NCBI RefSeq assembly: GCF_029338275.1
Contig: NZ_CP119789.1
Span: 806,001 to 870,000, forward strand
Origin: Haloarcula ordinaria
GTDB taxonomy: Archaea; Halobacteriota; Halobacteria; Halobacteriales; Haloarculaceae
Direction of reading: 5' to 3'
DNA length: 64,000 nt
Both the position numbers and the translations under genes were made by a program. Positions 25,672-34,875 of this stretch are shown here, piece after piece. The stretch's first letter is position 1. Each line of letters starts with the position of its first letter. Under the pieces are notes generated by a model. That model worked only from the letters and a program-made list of their open reading frames with translations, was not told where the DNA came from and did not search any database.

Positions 25672-25699
25672 ATTGTGACCTAATCCATTAGGTCACAAT
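25672..25699. promoter_or_regulatory. Perfect 28-bp palindromic operator candidate
   Basis: Two exact 13-base arms around a CC centre: ATTGTGACCTAAT and ATTAGGTCACAAT. The site overlaps the predicted transcription start for the rightward promoter and lies about 80 bases behind the divergent histone-fold promoter. Such symmetry at this place is typical of a dimeric repressor site. The regulator is unknown. The rest of the 25558-25824 gap shows no gene. Confidence 0.7.
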
Positions 25700-25824
25700 G
25701 GGTGGTTCGACCGGAAACGGAGGTCTCTGGCGACGAGAACCGCGCCTGTCGCGTCTCGCGCGCGCTCTCGGGGCCGCCACTCGAGACCGACGGATAGGAG
25801 TAGCCGCCGCTCCGAGAGGGTGGC

Positions 25825-26586
25825 ATGCGCGACCTACTCGAAGCGGTCGCGGCGGGGGACCTCTCGCCCGCCGAGGCCGAAGTGGAGCTCGCGGGGTACG
25901 CGACCAACGGCGCGGGGCGGTTCGACGCTGCGCGGACCGACCGGTCGGGCGTCCCGGAGGCGATACTCGGCGACGGGAAAGAGCCGGCCGAGATAGCGAC
26001 GCTCGCGGCGACGGCAGTGGAGACGACGGGCCGGGCTATCGCGACCCGGGTCGACGACGCCGACGTGGCGGCCGTCCGCGAGCGGCTCTCGGACGTCGCT
26101 CCGGACGCGACGAGCCGGTGGAACGACCGCTCGAACTGGGTCGTGGCGACCACGCCCGACTTCGAGCGACCCGACCTATCGGCCTCGGTCGGTGTCGTGA
26201 CCGCCGGAACCTCCGACGCCGTCCCGGCCGGCGAGGCGGCGATGGTCGCCCACGAGATGGGCGCGAGCGTGAGTCGCATCGACGACGTGGGCGTCGCGAG
26301 CATCGCCCGCACTATCGACGCGGTCGACCGGCTGCGCGACCAGGACGTCCTCGTCGTGGCCGCGGGCCGCGAGGGGGCGCTGCCGACGGTCATCGCCGGC
26401 CTCGTCGACGTCCCCGTCGTCGGCCTCCCGGTGTCGACGGGGTACGGTCACGGCGGCGACGGCGAGGCGGCGCTCTCAGGGATGCTCCAGTCCTGTACGG
26501 CGCTCTCCGTCGTCAACGTCGACGCCGGGTTCACGGCCGGCGCACAGGCGGGCCTAATCGCACGACAGCTCGACGACGCCCGGTGA
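25825..26586 (+). CDS. larB: LarB-like carboxylase of nickel-pincer cofactor synthesis (PurE-related)
   Basis: 253 residues. The N-terminal region MRDLLEAVAAGDLSPAEAE is typical of LarB, and the C-terminal PurE-like domain has VVTAGTSDAVPAGEAAM, VVAAGREGALPTVIAGL and VPVVGLPVSTGYG. LarB carboxylates and hydrolyses nicotinic acid adenine dinucleotide as the first step to the nickel-pincer nucleotide used by lactate racemase-type enzymes. No larC, larE or larA is in this window. A near-by palindromic site suggests controlled expression. Confidence 0.9.
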   Translation: MRDLLEAVAAGDLSPAEAEVELAGYATNGAGRFDAARTDRSGVPEAILGDGKEPAEIATLAATAVETTGRAIATRVDDADVAAVRERLSDVAPDATSRWNDRSNWVVATTPDFERPDLSASVGVVTAGTSDAVPAGEAAMVAHEMGASVSRIDDVGVASIARTIDAVDRLRDQDVLVVAAGREGALPTVIAGLVDVPVVGLPVSTGYGHGGDGEAALSGMLQSCTALSVVNVDAGFTAGAQAGLIARQLDDAR

Positions 26587-26679
26587 CCCCGTGACGGGAT
26601 ACCTAACCAAGTGGGTACACCGGATTCTTACCCGCAAGTCTATGTACACATGTCGGCACGCCAACGGCCGACGTATACG

Positions 26680-26829
26680 ATGCCTGAATGTAACCACTGC
26701 GGCGCACACGTCTCGGACCAGTTCGCCCGCGTATTCGCCGACGAGACCGGCTCCATCAGGGCGTGCCCGAACTGCTCGGCGAACGCTGGCATCGCCGAGG
26801 TGTCGAGACAGCGCGCCCACCAAGTGTGA
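26680..26829 (+). CDS. DUF7563-like zinc-ribbon microprotein, second copy
   Basis: 49 residues: MPECNHCGAHVSDQFARVF, then ACPNCSANAGIAEVSRQRA. It has two CxxC pairs and is related to the protein at 22801-22959. An in-frame ATG at 26650 would add ten residues (SARQRPTYT); the MPEC start is conserved in the paralogue and is preferred. It sits 27 bases upstream of the GIY-YIG gene. Confidence 0.8.
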   Translation: MPECNHCGAHVSDQFARVFADETGSIRACPNCSANAGIAEVSRQRAHQV

Positions 26830-26856
26830 GGCCCTCTGGGCCGCCCGTACAGCGCG

Positions 26857-27117
26857 ATGACCACCACGCGGAGCCCCCACCACCACGTCTACGTCTTGCG
26901 GTGCAGTGACGACACGTTTTACACCGGCTACACCACCGACGTCGAGCGGCGCGTCGGCGAACACGACGCCGGCGAGGGCGCGAAGTACACCCGCGGCCGG
27001 ACCCCAGTCGAACTCGTCCACGTCGAGTCCTACGAGAGCCGCTCTGCGGCCATGCGCCGGGAGTACGAGATAAAACAGCTCTCCCGGGCCCAGAAGGAGC
27101 GACTGGTCGAGTCGTAA
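26857..27117 (+). CDS. Small GIY-YIG nuclease (UvrC-type domain)
   Basis: 86 residues, one GIY-YIG domain: HVYVLRCSDDTFYTGYTTD with the two tyrosines of the motif, then the catalytic Arg in VERRVGEHDAG, GAKYTRGRTPVELV, and the catalytic Glu in AMRREYEIKQL. It matches the stand-alone YhbQ/DUF123-like class of about 80-100 residues. Proteins of this kind cut DNA in vitro; the cellular role is unclear. Confidence 0.92.
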   Translation: MTTTRSPHHHVYVLRCSDDTFYTGYTTDVERRVGEHDAGEGAKYTRGRTPVELVHVESYESRSAAMRREYEIKQLSRAQKERLVES

Positions 27118-27160
27118 CCGCGAGGTTTTTTCCACCTCGCGGGTGTTGCTTCGCCTACCA

Positions 27161-28561
27161 ATGGCTCACGACACCCACGCAGACGACGCTGCCGCTATCG
27201 AGTTCGGCACCGACGGCTGGCGCGCGACGCTCGATCTCTTTACCGAACCCCGGGTTCGGATGGTCGGGCAGGCCGCTGCATCGTATCTCCGCGACGAGGG
27301 CGAGACCGGCCCGGTCCTCGTCGGCTACGACGCCCGGGACACCTCCCGGGGATTCGCCGAGGCGCTCGCGGACGTCCTGACCGCGAACGGCTTCGACGTC
27401 ACGCTCCCCACGCGGGACACGCCCACGCCGGTCGTCGCCTGGACGGCCCGCAACGAGGGGTACGCCGCCGCCCTCCAGATCACCGCGAGTCACAACCCCC
27501 CCGAGTACAACGGCGTGAAGTTCCTCGCCGGCGACGGCGCGCCGACGCTCCCCGAGGTCACCGAGCAGATCGAAGCGAACCTCGCCGAACCCGACTCGCT
27601 CCCCGAGGACGAGCACGGCACGGTCACCGAGACGGACCTCATCGAACCCTACCTCGACCACGCGCTGGAGTACGCCGACGCCGACCTCGAGGGCCTCACC
27701 GTCGCACACGACGCGATGCACGGCAGCGGCCGCGGGGTCACCGACGAACTGCTGCGCCGGGCCGGCGCCGAGACGGTGACGCTACGCGACGAGCTCGACC
27801 CCGAGTTCGGTGGCGGCGCGCCCGAACCGGAGGCCGAGAACGTCGAGGAACTCATCGAGCTGGTCGCCAGCGGCGAGGCGAGCGTCGGGTTCGTCAACGA
27901 CGGCGACTCCGACCGCATCGGCGTCGTCACGCCCGAGCGGGGCTTCCTCGACCCGAACCTCTTCCTCGCCGCGATGTACGACTTCCTGCTCGAGTCCCGC
28001 ACTGGCCCCGTGGTCCGGACCGTCTCGACCTCGAGCATCGTCGACCGGGTCGCCGAGGCCCACGACGAGGAGGTCTTCGAGACCGCGGTCGGGTTCAAGT
28101 GGGTCGCACAGGCGCTTGCCGAACACGACGCGCTGTTCGGCGGCGAGGAGTCCGGCGGCTTCGGGCTGACCGACCACGTCCGGAACAAGGACGGCGTCCT
28201 CCTCTCGCTGCTGGCCGCCGCGGCCGAACACGAGGAGTCGCTGGACGCCCGCGTGGACCGACTCCTCGCCGAACACGGCGAGATTCACCAGGGTCGCATC
28301 AGCGTCGATTGCCCGGACGACCGCAAGGACCCGGTGCTCGGTGCCCTGGAAGAGCAGATTCCCGACTCGGTGGCCGGCGAACCCGTCGACGGCGTCAACA
28401 CCATCGACGGCTTCAAGCTCCGGCTCGAGGACGGGACCTGGCTCCTTGTCCGTCCGTCTGGCACCGAACCGAAGCTCCGGGTGTACGCCGAAGCGGGGAG
28501 CACCGACCGCGTCGAGGAGCTGCTCGCCAGCGGCCGCGAACTGGTCGAACCCCTCGTTTAA
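27161..28561 (+). CDS. Phosphohexomutase (phosphoglucomutase/phosphomannomutase family)
   Basis: 466 residues. Motifs in order: FGTDGWRATLD, the phosphoserine loop ITASHNPPEYNGVKF, the metal loop NDGDSDRIGV, the sugar loop FGGEESGGFG and the phosphate loop RPSGTEPKLRVY. The GTDGWR start and length place it closer to phosphoglucomutase/phosphomannomutase than to the GlmM-like enzyme at 23046-24362. It would supply hexose 1-phosphates for nucleotide sugars used in glycosylation. A T-rich box at about 27125-27131 may be its TATA element. Confidence 0.93.
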   Translation: MAHDTHADDAAAIEFGTDGWRATLDLFTEPRVRMVGQAAASYLRDEGETGPVLVGYDARDTSRGFAEALADVLTANGFDVTLPTRDTPTPVVAWTARNEGYAAALQITASHNPPEYNGVKFLAGDGAPTLPEVTEQIEANLAEPDSLPEDEHGTVTETDLIEPYLDHALEYADADLEGLTVAHDAMHGSGRGVTDELLRRAGAETVTLRDELDPEFGGGAPEPEAENVEELIELVASGEASVGFVNDGDSDRIGVVTPERGFLDPNLFLAAMYDFLLESRTGPVVRTVSTSSIVDRVAEAHDEEVFETAVGFKWVAQALAEHDALFGGEESGGFGLTDHVRNKDGVLLSLLAAAAEHEESLDARVDRLLAEHGEIHQGRISVDCPDDRKDPVLGALEEQIPDSVAGEPVDGVNTIDGFKLRLEDGTWLLVRPSGTEPKLRVYAEAGSTDRVEELLASGRELVEPLV

Positions 28562-28585
28562 GCCCCGAGCGAGCGTAGGTCCGGT

Positions 28586-29038
28586 ATGGACCCCGACGTC
28601 GAGTTCGCCTACACCTACGGGATGGAGGAATCGGAGGTCGCGGACTGCCTCACGGAGCGCCATCACGGCGTCCTCTCGCTGGCCGAGGGCGACGAGGCCT
28701 ACGCGTTCCCCGTCTTCCACCACTACGAGGACGGCTCGCTGTACTTCCGGCTCGGCGTGACACCCGACAGCGAGAAGCGGGCCTTCCTCGACTCGACGGC
28801 GACGGCGACCTACGTCGCCTACGCGACCGAACCGACGGCCGACCCGGAGGAGAACACCGGCTGGAGCGTCGTCGCCCGTGGCCCTATCCAGGAGGTCCCC
28901 CACGACGACCCGACCTACGAGGCCGTCGAGATCAACGACCGCTACGCGCCCATCCGCATCTTCGACGAGAGCCTCGACGACGTCGACGTGACGCTGTACG
29001 AACTCCGCATCGAGGAACTGACCGGCCGGCAGAACTAG
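28586..29038 (+). CDS. Pyridoxamine 5'-phosphate oxidase-like flavin-binding protein
   Basis: 150 residues with the split-barrel pattern of PNPOx-like proteins: CLTERHHGVLSLAEGDEAY, then FPVFHHYEDGSLYFRLG and ATYVAYATEP, followed by WSVVARGPIQEV. These bind FMN or F420. The substrate cannot be told from sequence. It lies 24 bases after the phosphohexomutase and shares its stop region with the GNAT gene on the other strand: both use the CTAG at 29035-29038. Confidence 0.88.
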   Translation: MDPDVEFAYTYGMEESEVADCLTERHHGVLSLAEGDEAYAFPVFHHYEDGSLYFRLGVTPDSEKRAFLDSTATATYVAYATEPTADPEENTGWSVVARGPIQEVPHDDPTYEAVEINDRYAPIRIFDESLDDVDVTLYELRIEELTGRQN

Positions 29039-29403
29039 CGCGTCCCGCGCCAGCGACCCGATTCGCCCAGTCGCTCGGTGTCGAAACCGAGCCCCTCGTA
29101 GAACTCCCGCAGGTCGGCGTCGAACTCGGCGATGAGTCGCGTGCGACGGTCGGCGGCAGCCTCGAGGAGTGTACCCCCGATGCCCTGGCTCCGACGCCCG
29201 CGCCGGACGGCCACGGCGACGACCTGATCGCCGTCCAGGACTACTGCCCCGAGGATTCGGTCGCCGTCCTCCGGGACGGCGACCAGCGTCCCGTCGCCCT
29301 CGATACCTGCCCGGACCGTCTCGACGCCGACCTCGAGCATCGCGCCGTCGAGGACGTTCATCACGGCGGGCAACTCGTCGGCGGTCGCCTCGCGTATCTG
29401 CAT
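29035..29403 (-). CDS. GNAT-family N-acetyltransferase
   Basis: 122 residues, a short GNAT domain: MQIREATADELPAVMNVLD, then ILGAVVLDGDQVVAVAVRR and the acetyl-CoA-binding RGRRSQGIGGTLLEAA, finishing with EFYEGLGFDTERLG. The substrate is unknown. It lies four bases downstream of the SAMP2 gene on the same strand, so the two are probably one transcript. Its stop overlaps that of the convergent PNPOx-like gene. Confidence 0.9.
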   Translation of the reverse strand: MQIREATADELPAVMNVLDGAMLEVGVETVRAGIEGDGTLVAVPEDGDRILGAVVLDGDQVVAVAVRRGRRSQGIGGTLLEAAADRRTRLIAEFDADLREFYEGLGFDTERLGESGRWRGTR

Positions 29404-29407
29404 CTCC

Positions 29408-29608
29408 CTACCCGCCTTTGATGAGCCGAACCACTCTGACGTGGTCGGTCTCGACCGGCTGGTCGGTGGGGACGGGACGGTCCTCGACCAGCACCGACAC
29501 CTCGTGGGGCGAGAGGTCGATGGGTGCCAGCAGGTCGGCGTAGGTGGCGTCCTCAGCGACGTCGACCTCGTGGGTGTCCTCGCCGGCCACCTCGACCGTG
29601 ACGTGCAT
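29408..29608 (-). CDS. samp2: SAMP2-like ubiquitin-fold modifier
   Basis: 66 residues ending in the di-glycine VVRLIKGG required for activation and conjugation. The beta-grasp pattern MHVTVEVAGEDTHEVDV, then LSPHEVSVLVEDRPVPTDQ, closely follows Haloferax SAMP2, which forms isopeptide bonds on lysines and also delivers sulfur for tRNA thiolation. The start is the ATG at 29608. It is co-directional with the GNAT gene and divergent from rfcS. The E1-like enzyme is not in this window. Confidence 0.92.
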   Translation of the reverse strand: MHVTVEVAGEDTHEVDVAEDATYADLLAPIDLSPHEVSVLVEDRPVPTDQPVETDHVRVVRLIKGG

Positions 29609-29693
29609 ACCCGGGATTGCCGACCGCCGCACCTGAGTCTGTCGACTACGGTTCTCTCGCAGTCGCCAGCGTCGAGCGCGGACTCTCGCGGGG

Positions 29694-29700
29694 TTTATGA
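29694..29700 (+). promoter_or_regulatory. TATA box of rfcS
   Basis: TTTATGA centred about 27 nt upstream of the ATG at 29724, supporting this start and a leaderless mRNA. Confidence 0.6.
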
Positions 29701-29723
29701 ATCGGCCACGCCTGCACCTCGAT

Positions 29724-30701
29724 ATGAGCGAGGCCGACGGCCAGTCGCGGGCGGGACGCGAGGAAGTCTGGATCGAGAAGTACCGCCCGCAGACCCTCGA
29801 CGACGTGATGGGCCACGAGAACATCGTCGGGCGACTGCAGAGCTACGTGTCGCGCAACGACCTGAGCCACATGCTCTTCTCGGGGCCGGCCGGCACCGGG
29901 AAGACCACCTGTGCGACCGCCATCGCCCGCGAACTGTACGGCGAGGACTGGCGCGAGCACTTCCTCGAACTCAACGCCTCCGACGAGCGCGGCATCGACG
30001 TGGTCCGGGACCGAATCAAGAACTTCGCGCGGACGAGCTTCGGCGGCCACGAGTACCGGATCATCTTCCTCGACGAGGCAGACGCCCTCACTTCTGACGC
30101 CCAGTCAGCACTCCGCCGGACGATGGAGCAGTTCTCGAACAACGTCCGCTTTATCCTCTCGTGTAACTACTCCAGTCAGATCATCGACCCCATCCAGTCG
30201 CGGTGTGCGGTCTTCCGCTTCTCGCCGCTCGCGGACGACGCCGTCGAGAGCGAGATTCGCCACATCGCCGCCGAAGAGGACATCGAAATCACCGACGACG
30301 GTCTCGACGCACTCGTTTACGCGGCCGGCGGCGACATGCGAAAGGCCATCAACGGCCTCCAGGCGGCCTCTGTTAGCGGCGACGTGGTCGACGAGGAGGC
30401 GGTGTACGCTATCACCTCGACTGCGCGCCCGGAGGAGATTCACGACATGGTCCAGTCGGCGCTCGACGGCGACTTCACCGCTTCTCGGGCGACGCTCGAC
30501 CGTCTGCTGACCGACGAGGGTATCGCCGGCGGCGACATCATCGACCAGCTCCACCGCTCCATCTGGGAGTTCGACATCGAGGACCGGGACGCGGTGGCGG
30601 TGCTCGAACGGGTCGGCGAGACCGACTACCGGATTACACGCGGCGCGAACGAGCGCATCCAGCTCGAGGCGATGCTCGCGTCGCTGGCACCCGACCAGTA
30701 G
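29724..30701 (+). CDS. rfcS: Replication factor C small subunit
   Basis: 325 residues. It is a clamp-loader AAA+ ATPase that opens PCNA on DNA together with the large subunit. Motifs: [18 protein letters not shown], Walker [13 protein letters not shown] box [13 protein letters not shown], Walker B FLDEADAL, sensor 1 [17 protein letters not shown] with the SRC arginine finger, and sensor 2 [12 protein letters not shown]. No intein is present, although haloarchaeal RFC genes often carry one. A TATA box at leaderless spacing precedes the chosen ATG. The large subunit is not nearby. Confidence 0.96.
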   Translation: MSEADGQSRAGREEVWIEKYRPQTLDDVMGHENIVGRLQSYVSRNDLSHMLFSGPAGTGKTTCATAIARELYGEDWREHFLELNASDERGIDVVRDRIKNFARTSFGGHEYRIIFLDEADALTSDAQSALRRTMEQFSNNVRFILSCNYSSQIIDPIQSRCAVFRFSPLADDAVESEIRHIAAEEDIEITDDGLDALVYAAGGDMRKAINGLQAASVSGDVVDEEAVYAITSTARPEEIHDMVQSALDGDFTASRATLDRLLTDEGIAGGDIIDQLHRSIWEFDIEDRDAVAVLERVGETDYRITRGANERIQLEAMLASLAPDQ

Positions 30702-30765
30702 CGAGACTCGCTTACACTGCTGTTTTCACCGCTGATACTCGGGGGATGAGTTTTACATAGGCAGT

Positions 30766-31425
30766 GTGACCAAGATATCAACAACTGAAATATATCGTGA
30801 GCACTCGGCCGACGGGCGCGACGACCGCGGGCAGGTCGGCATCGGGACGCTCATCGTGTTTATCGCGATGGTACTCGTCGCGGCCATCGCTGCCGGGGTG
30901 CTCATCAACACCGCCGGCTTCCTCCAGAGTTCGGCGCAGGCGACGGGACAGGAGGCCAGCGACTCGACGACGAACCGGGTTCAGGTCGTCAGTACGACGG
31001 CCGACCACTTCACGACCGACGACGAGGTCGGCGTGGTCAACGTCACGGTGAAGGCCGGCCCGGGGTCGGGGAACGTCGACCTGGACACGGCGACGGTCCA
31101 GTGGGTCGGCCCGACCGGCTCCTACTACCAGCTCGCGTCGGGCGGTGCCTCCGGGAACCCCGACGGCCGGTTCCTGGTCTCGACCATCCAGGACGACGAC
31201 GGGTCCCAGCCGGTGCTCAACGACCCCGAAGACCGCTTCAAAATAACGCTCGACATCGGGGATAGCGACCTCGATCAGACGGACGACAACGAGGACACCT
31301 TCGGAGAAGCCATCTCGGGGGGCGAGACGGCGACCATCCGCATCACGACGGCGTCCGGGGCGACCACCGAGAAGCGCATCGTCGTCCCACAGACCCTCTC
31401 CGGGGAATCGTCGGTCCTGCTGTAG
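30766..31425 (+). CDS. Archaellin (archaeal flagellin)
   Basis: 219 residues. A prepilin-like leader ends DDRG and is cut before QVGIGTLIVFIAMVLVAA, the classic archaellin N-terminal helix. The family C-terminus is VVPQTLSGESSVLL. Mature filament subunits assemble into the archaellum. The leader is about 22 residues, longer than the usual 11-12, and the start is a GTG. The only TATA-like box (TTTTACAT, 30751-30758) lies too close to that GTG for a leaderless start, so the true start is uncertain. No arl/fla assembly or chemotaxis genes surround it. Confidence 0.88.
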   Translation: MTKISTTEIYREHSADGRDDRGQVGIGTLIVFIAMVLVAAIAAGVLINTAGFLQSSAQATGQEASDSTTNRVQVVSTTADHFTTDDEVGVVNVTVKAGPGSGNVDLDTATVQWVGPTGSYYQLASGGASGNPDGRFLVSTIQDDDGSQPVLNDPEDRFKITLDIGDSDLDQTDDNEDTFGEAISGGETATIRITTASGATTEKRIVVPQTLSGESSVLL

Positions 31426-31476
31426 ACAGGCCCCCTTCGGAACAGTTTTACGCGAACGTGAGCCAAGGATACGCCA

Positions 31477-34260
31477 ATGAGCGACCTCGAGGAAGCCTAC
31501 CGCCTCGACTACTTCGACGAGGCCGGATTCACCCGACAGGAGTGTGTCTCCTGTGGGGATATGTTCTGGGCGCGCGTCGAGCGCGACACCTGCGGCGAAC
31601 CACCCTGCGAGGAGTACGGGTTCATCGACAACCCCGGGTTCGACGAGGCCTTTTCCCTCTCGGAGATGCGCGAGGTGTTCCTCTCGTTTTTCGAGGAGCG
31701 CGACCACACCCGTATCGACCCCTACCCCGTCGCGGCGAACCGCTGGCGTGACGACGTCCTGTTGACGCAGGCCTCTATCTACGACTTCCAGCCCCTGGTT
31801 ACCTCCGGGACGACGCCGCCGCCGGCGAACCCGCTGTGTATCAGCCAGCCCTGCATCCGGATGCAGGACATCGACAACGTGGGCAAGACCGGCCGGCACA
31901 CGATGGCCTTCGAGATGATGGCCCACCACGCGTTCAACGCCAAGGAAGACATCGAGGACCCCGAGCAGTACGCCTACGAAGGTGAGGTGTACTGGAAGGA
32001 CGAGACGGTACAGTACTGCGTCGAGCTGTTCGAGGAACTGGACGCGGACATCTCGGACCTGACCCTTATCGAGGACCCGTGGGTGGGCGGCGGCAACGCG
32101 GGCCCCGCCTTCGAGGTCATCTACCGCGGCGCGGAGCTGGCGACGCTCGTCTTCATGTCCTTAGAGCAGGACCCCGACGGGGAGTACGAGATGAAAGACG
32201 GCAACCGGTACTCCGAGATGGACACCTACATCGTCGACACCGGCTACGGGCTGGAGCGGTGGACCTGGATGTCTCAGGGTACACCGACGGTGTACGAGGC
32301 CGTCTACCCCGACACCATCGCCTTCCTCAAGGACAACGCCGGCATCGAACTCACCGACGAGGAGGAGGCCATCGTCCACCAGGCCGCGAAACTGGCCGGC
32401 CGGATGGACATCGACGAGGCCGAGGACATCGAACAGGAGCGGGGCACCATCGCCGAGACCGTCGGCGTCGACACCGACGAACTGGTCGAGTTGATGGAGC
32501 CGCTGGAGGACATCTACGCTATCGCCGACCACTGCCGCACCCTCGCCTACATGCTCGGCGACGGCATCGTCCCCTCGAACGTCGGCACGGGCTACCTGGC
32601 CCGGATGGTGCTCCGGCGAACCAAGCGCCTGGTCGACGGCGTCGGCGTCGACGCGCCGCTGGACGAGCTCGTCGACATGCAGGCCGACCGCCTGGACTAC
32701 GAGAACCGCGACACCATCCGCGACATCGTCCGGACGGAGGTCGAGAAGTACCGCGAGACGCTCGACCGGGGTGGTCGCCGCGTCCGCCAGCTGGCCGACG
32801 AGTACGCCCAGCGCGGCGAGGCGATTCCGCTCGAGGAGCTGGTCGAGCTGTACGACTCCCACGGCATCCAGCCGAACATGGTCGAGGACATCGCCGCCGA
32901 GAAGGGGGTCGACGTCGACGTCCCGGACAACTTCTACTCGGTGGTCGCCGAGCGCCACGGCGGCGGCGACTTCCCCGGCGAGGAACAGGGGGTCCCCTAC
33001 GCCGACCGCATCGTCGAGCTGCCCGAGACCGACCGGCTGTACTACGACGACCAGCAGCGCACCGAGTTCGAGGCCGTCGTCCTGGAGGTGTTCGACCGCG
33101 AGGACGGCGACTTCGACGTGGTCCTCGACCAGACGATGTTCTACCCCGAGGGCGGTGGCCAGCCGCCGGACCACGGGACGCTCTCGACCGACGACGTCAC
33201 TGCCGAGGTGTCCGACGTCCAGCGCTACGACGGCGTCATCGTCCACACCTGCGACACGGACCCCGGCAAGGGCGAGTTCGCCCGCGGGCAGGTCGACGCC
33301 CAGCGGCGCAAGCGCCTGATGCAACATCACACGGCGACCCACATCGTCATCCACAGCGCCCGCCAGGTGCTGGGCGAGCACGTCCGGCAGGCCGGGGCCC
33401 AGAAGGGCGTCGACTCCTCGCGAATCGACGTCAGCCACTACGCCTCGGTGACCCGCGAGCAGGTCAAGGAGATCGAGCGGCTGGCCAACGACCTCGTCCA
33501 GGACAACGTCACGGTGAGCCAGCAGTGGCCCGACCGCAACGAGGCAGAGGAGAAACACGGCTTCGACCTCTACCAGGGTGGTATCCCCGCCGGCGAGCAG
33601 ATACGCCTCATCCAGGTCGCCGACGACATCCAGGCCTGTGGGGGGACCCACGTCGCCCGGACCGGCGACATCGGGACCATCAAAGTGCTCGGGACCGAGC
33701 GGGTCCAAGACGGCGTCATCCGCATCACGTTCGCGGCCGGCAACGCGGCCCTGGAAGCCACCCAGACGACCGAGGACGCGCTGTACGAGGCCGCCGACGT
33801 GCTCGACGTCGCGCCGCCGGAGGTCCCGGAGACCGCGGCGCGCTTCTTCGACGAGTGGAAGGCCCGCGGCAAGGAGATCGAGACGCTCAAGGAGCAACTC
33901 GCCGAGGCCCGTGCCTCCGGGGGCGCCGACGCCGAGGAGGTCGAGGTCGGCGACGCGACGGCGGTCGTCCAGCGCATCGACGCCGACATGGACGAACTGC
34001 GGGCCCAGGCCAACGCCGTCACCGAGCAGGGCGACATCGCAGTGCTGGGTTCGGGACTGGACGGCGCGCAGTTCGTCGTCTCGGTGCCCGAGGGCGTCGA
34101 CGTCGACGCCGGCGAAGTGGTCGGCGAACTCGCCGGCCGCGTCGGCGGTGGCGGTGGCGGGCCGCCGGACTTCGCACAGGGCGGCGGTCCCGACGCCGAC
34201 GCGCTGGACGACGCGCTCGCGGCCGCCCCCGAGATTCTGCGGTCGGTCGCGAACGTCTGA
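31477..34260 (+). CDS. alaS: Alanyl-tRNA synthetase, archaeal type
   Basis: 927 residues. Domains: a zinc-containing N-terminal segment with [17 protein letters not shown], the class II aminoacylation core (about 60-290, [15 protein letters not shown] and [12 protein letters not shown]), a tRNA-recognition region, the editing domain with zinc motif [12 protein letters not shown] and [13 protein letters not shown], and a C-terminal oligomerisation domain rich in glycine ([18 protein letters not shown]). The length is typical for archaea. A TATA-like TTTTACG (31446-31452) at 28 nt supports the ATG. It is the single largest gene in the window and appears intact. Confidence 0.97.
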   Translation: MSDLEEAYRLDYFDEAGFTRQECVSCGDMFWARVERDTCGEPPCEEYGFIDNPGFDEAFSLSEMREVFLSFFEERDHTRIDPYPVAANRWRDDVLLTQASIYDFQPLVTSGTTPPPANPLCISQPCIRMQDIDNVGKTGRHTMAFEMMAHHAFNAKEDIEDPEQYAYEGEVYWKDETVQYCVELFEELDADISDLTLIEDPWVGGGNAGPAFEVIYRGAELATLVFMSLEQDPDGEYEMKDGNRYSEMDTYIVDTGYGLERWTWMSQGTPTVYEAVYPDTIAFLKDNAGIELTDEEEAIVHQAAKLAGRMDIDEAEDIEQERGTIAETVGVDTDELVELMEPLEDIYAIADHCRTLAYMLGDGIVPSNVGTGYLARMVLRRTKRLVDGVGVDAPLDELVDMQADRLDYENRDTIRDIVRTEVEKYRETLDRGGRRVRQLADEYAQRGEAIPLEELVELYDSHGIQPNMVEDIAAEKGVDVDVPDNFYSVVAERHGGGDFPGEEQGVPYADRIVELPETDRLYYDDQQRTEFEAVVLEVFDREDGDFDVVLDQTMFYPEGGGQPPDHGTLSTDDVTAEVSDVQRYDGVIVHTCDTDPGKGEFARGQVDAQRRKRLMQHHTATHIVIHSARQVLGEHVRQAGAQKGVDSSRIDVSHYASVTREQVKEIERLANDLVQDNVTVSQQWPDRNEAEEKHGFDLYQGGIPAGEQIRLIQVADDIQACGGTHVARTGDIGTIKVLGTERVQDGVIRITFAAGNAALEATQTTEDALYEAADVLDVAPPEVPETAARFFDEWKARGKEIETLKEQLAEARASGGADAEEVEVGDATAVVQRIDADMDELRAQANAVTEQGDIAVLGSGLDGAQFVVSVPEGVDVDAGEVVGELAGRVGGGGGGPPDFAQGGGPDADALDDALAAAPEILRSVANV

Positions 34261-34377
34261 GGGCGACCTGCTGTCCCTCGATCGTGGACCGCTGGGTACT
34301 GGCTTCTCCGTCCGGACTACTGTTTCTCGTTCTCTCGCCGGGGGAAAACACTTGTTCCTCGTTCGATATTACGGCGT

Positions 34378-34764
34378 ATGAAACGGCGTCAGGCGATTCT
34401 CGCAATCGTCGGCTTGTCCGCCGGGGTGACGGGGTGTTCGGGCCGCCAGTCCCGTGACGGCGGACTGGACTTGACAGTCTTCAATCAGGTGGAGACAGCC
34501 TATACCATGGAGATTGCCTTCTTCGGGGACGGCGATTCACGGGAGGACGCGAGAGCCTACGCCACGAGTCTCGACATCGAAGGGGAGAGCCGGGAAACGC
34601 GTGCGGCCGTCGTCGATCCCGGGCGGTGGCTGGTTCGCTACAGCGTCTACGAGGACAACTCAAGACTGACCGACGAGGGCCACGTTCATTACATCCCGTC
34701 GGAGAACGGTACGGATAGCCTGACCTTCGACATCCAGGAGACGGGCGCTGTAACGCGGCGGTGA
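34378..34764 (+). CDS. Small secreted lipoprotein of unknown function
   Basis: 128 residues. The N-terminus KRRQAILAIVGLSAGVTGC is a twin-Arg-like or Sec signal followed by a lipobox, so the protein is probably anchored outside by lipid on Cys20. The mature part is a beta-rich domain with LDLTVFNQVETAYTMEIAF and GRWLVRYSVYEDNSRLTDE, a layout common in haloarchaeal surface proteins. I do not recognise a specific family. It stands alone and converges on the antiporter gene. Nothing is visible in the 117-base gap before it except a possible promoter near 34361. Confidence 0.83.
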   Translation: MKRRQAILAIVGLSAGVTGCSGRQSRDGGLDLTVFNQVETAYTMEIAFFGDGDSREDARAYATSLDIEGESRETRAAVVDPGRWLVRYSVYEDNSRLTDEGHVHYIPSENGTDSLTFDIQETGAVTRR

Positions 34765-34875
34765 GTACCGCTCCCCGAGCGCTGTGTCCGTCAGAGAGAG
34801 CGACGCGTCGCCAGGACAGGGAAGAAGCGACGGTCCACGACCCACCGGCCGTTTCGCGACCGCCTGTTCACGCCC

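Noticed and set aside
25698..26594. An open frame beginning inside the palindrome and running through larB
   Set aside because: Arg/Gly-rich translation typical of a GC-rich shadow frame; larB has the family motifs in another frame.
29724..30701. Intein in the RFC small subunit
   Set aside because: The protein is 325 residues with uninterrupted Walker A and B motifs, so no intein is inserted.
32161..33897. A 578-codon open frame antisense to alaS
   Set aside because: It lies wholly inside a well-supported synthetase gene; long antisense frames are expected at this GC content and its translation shows no domain motif.
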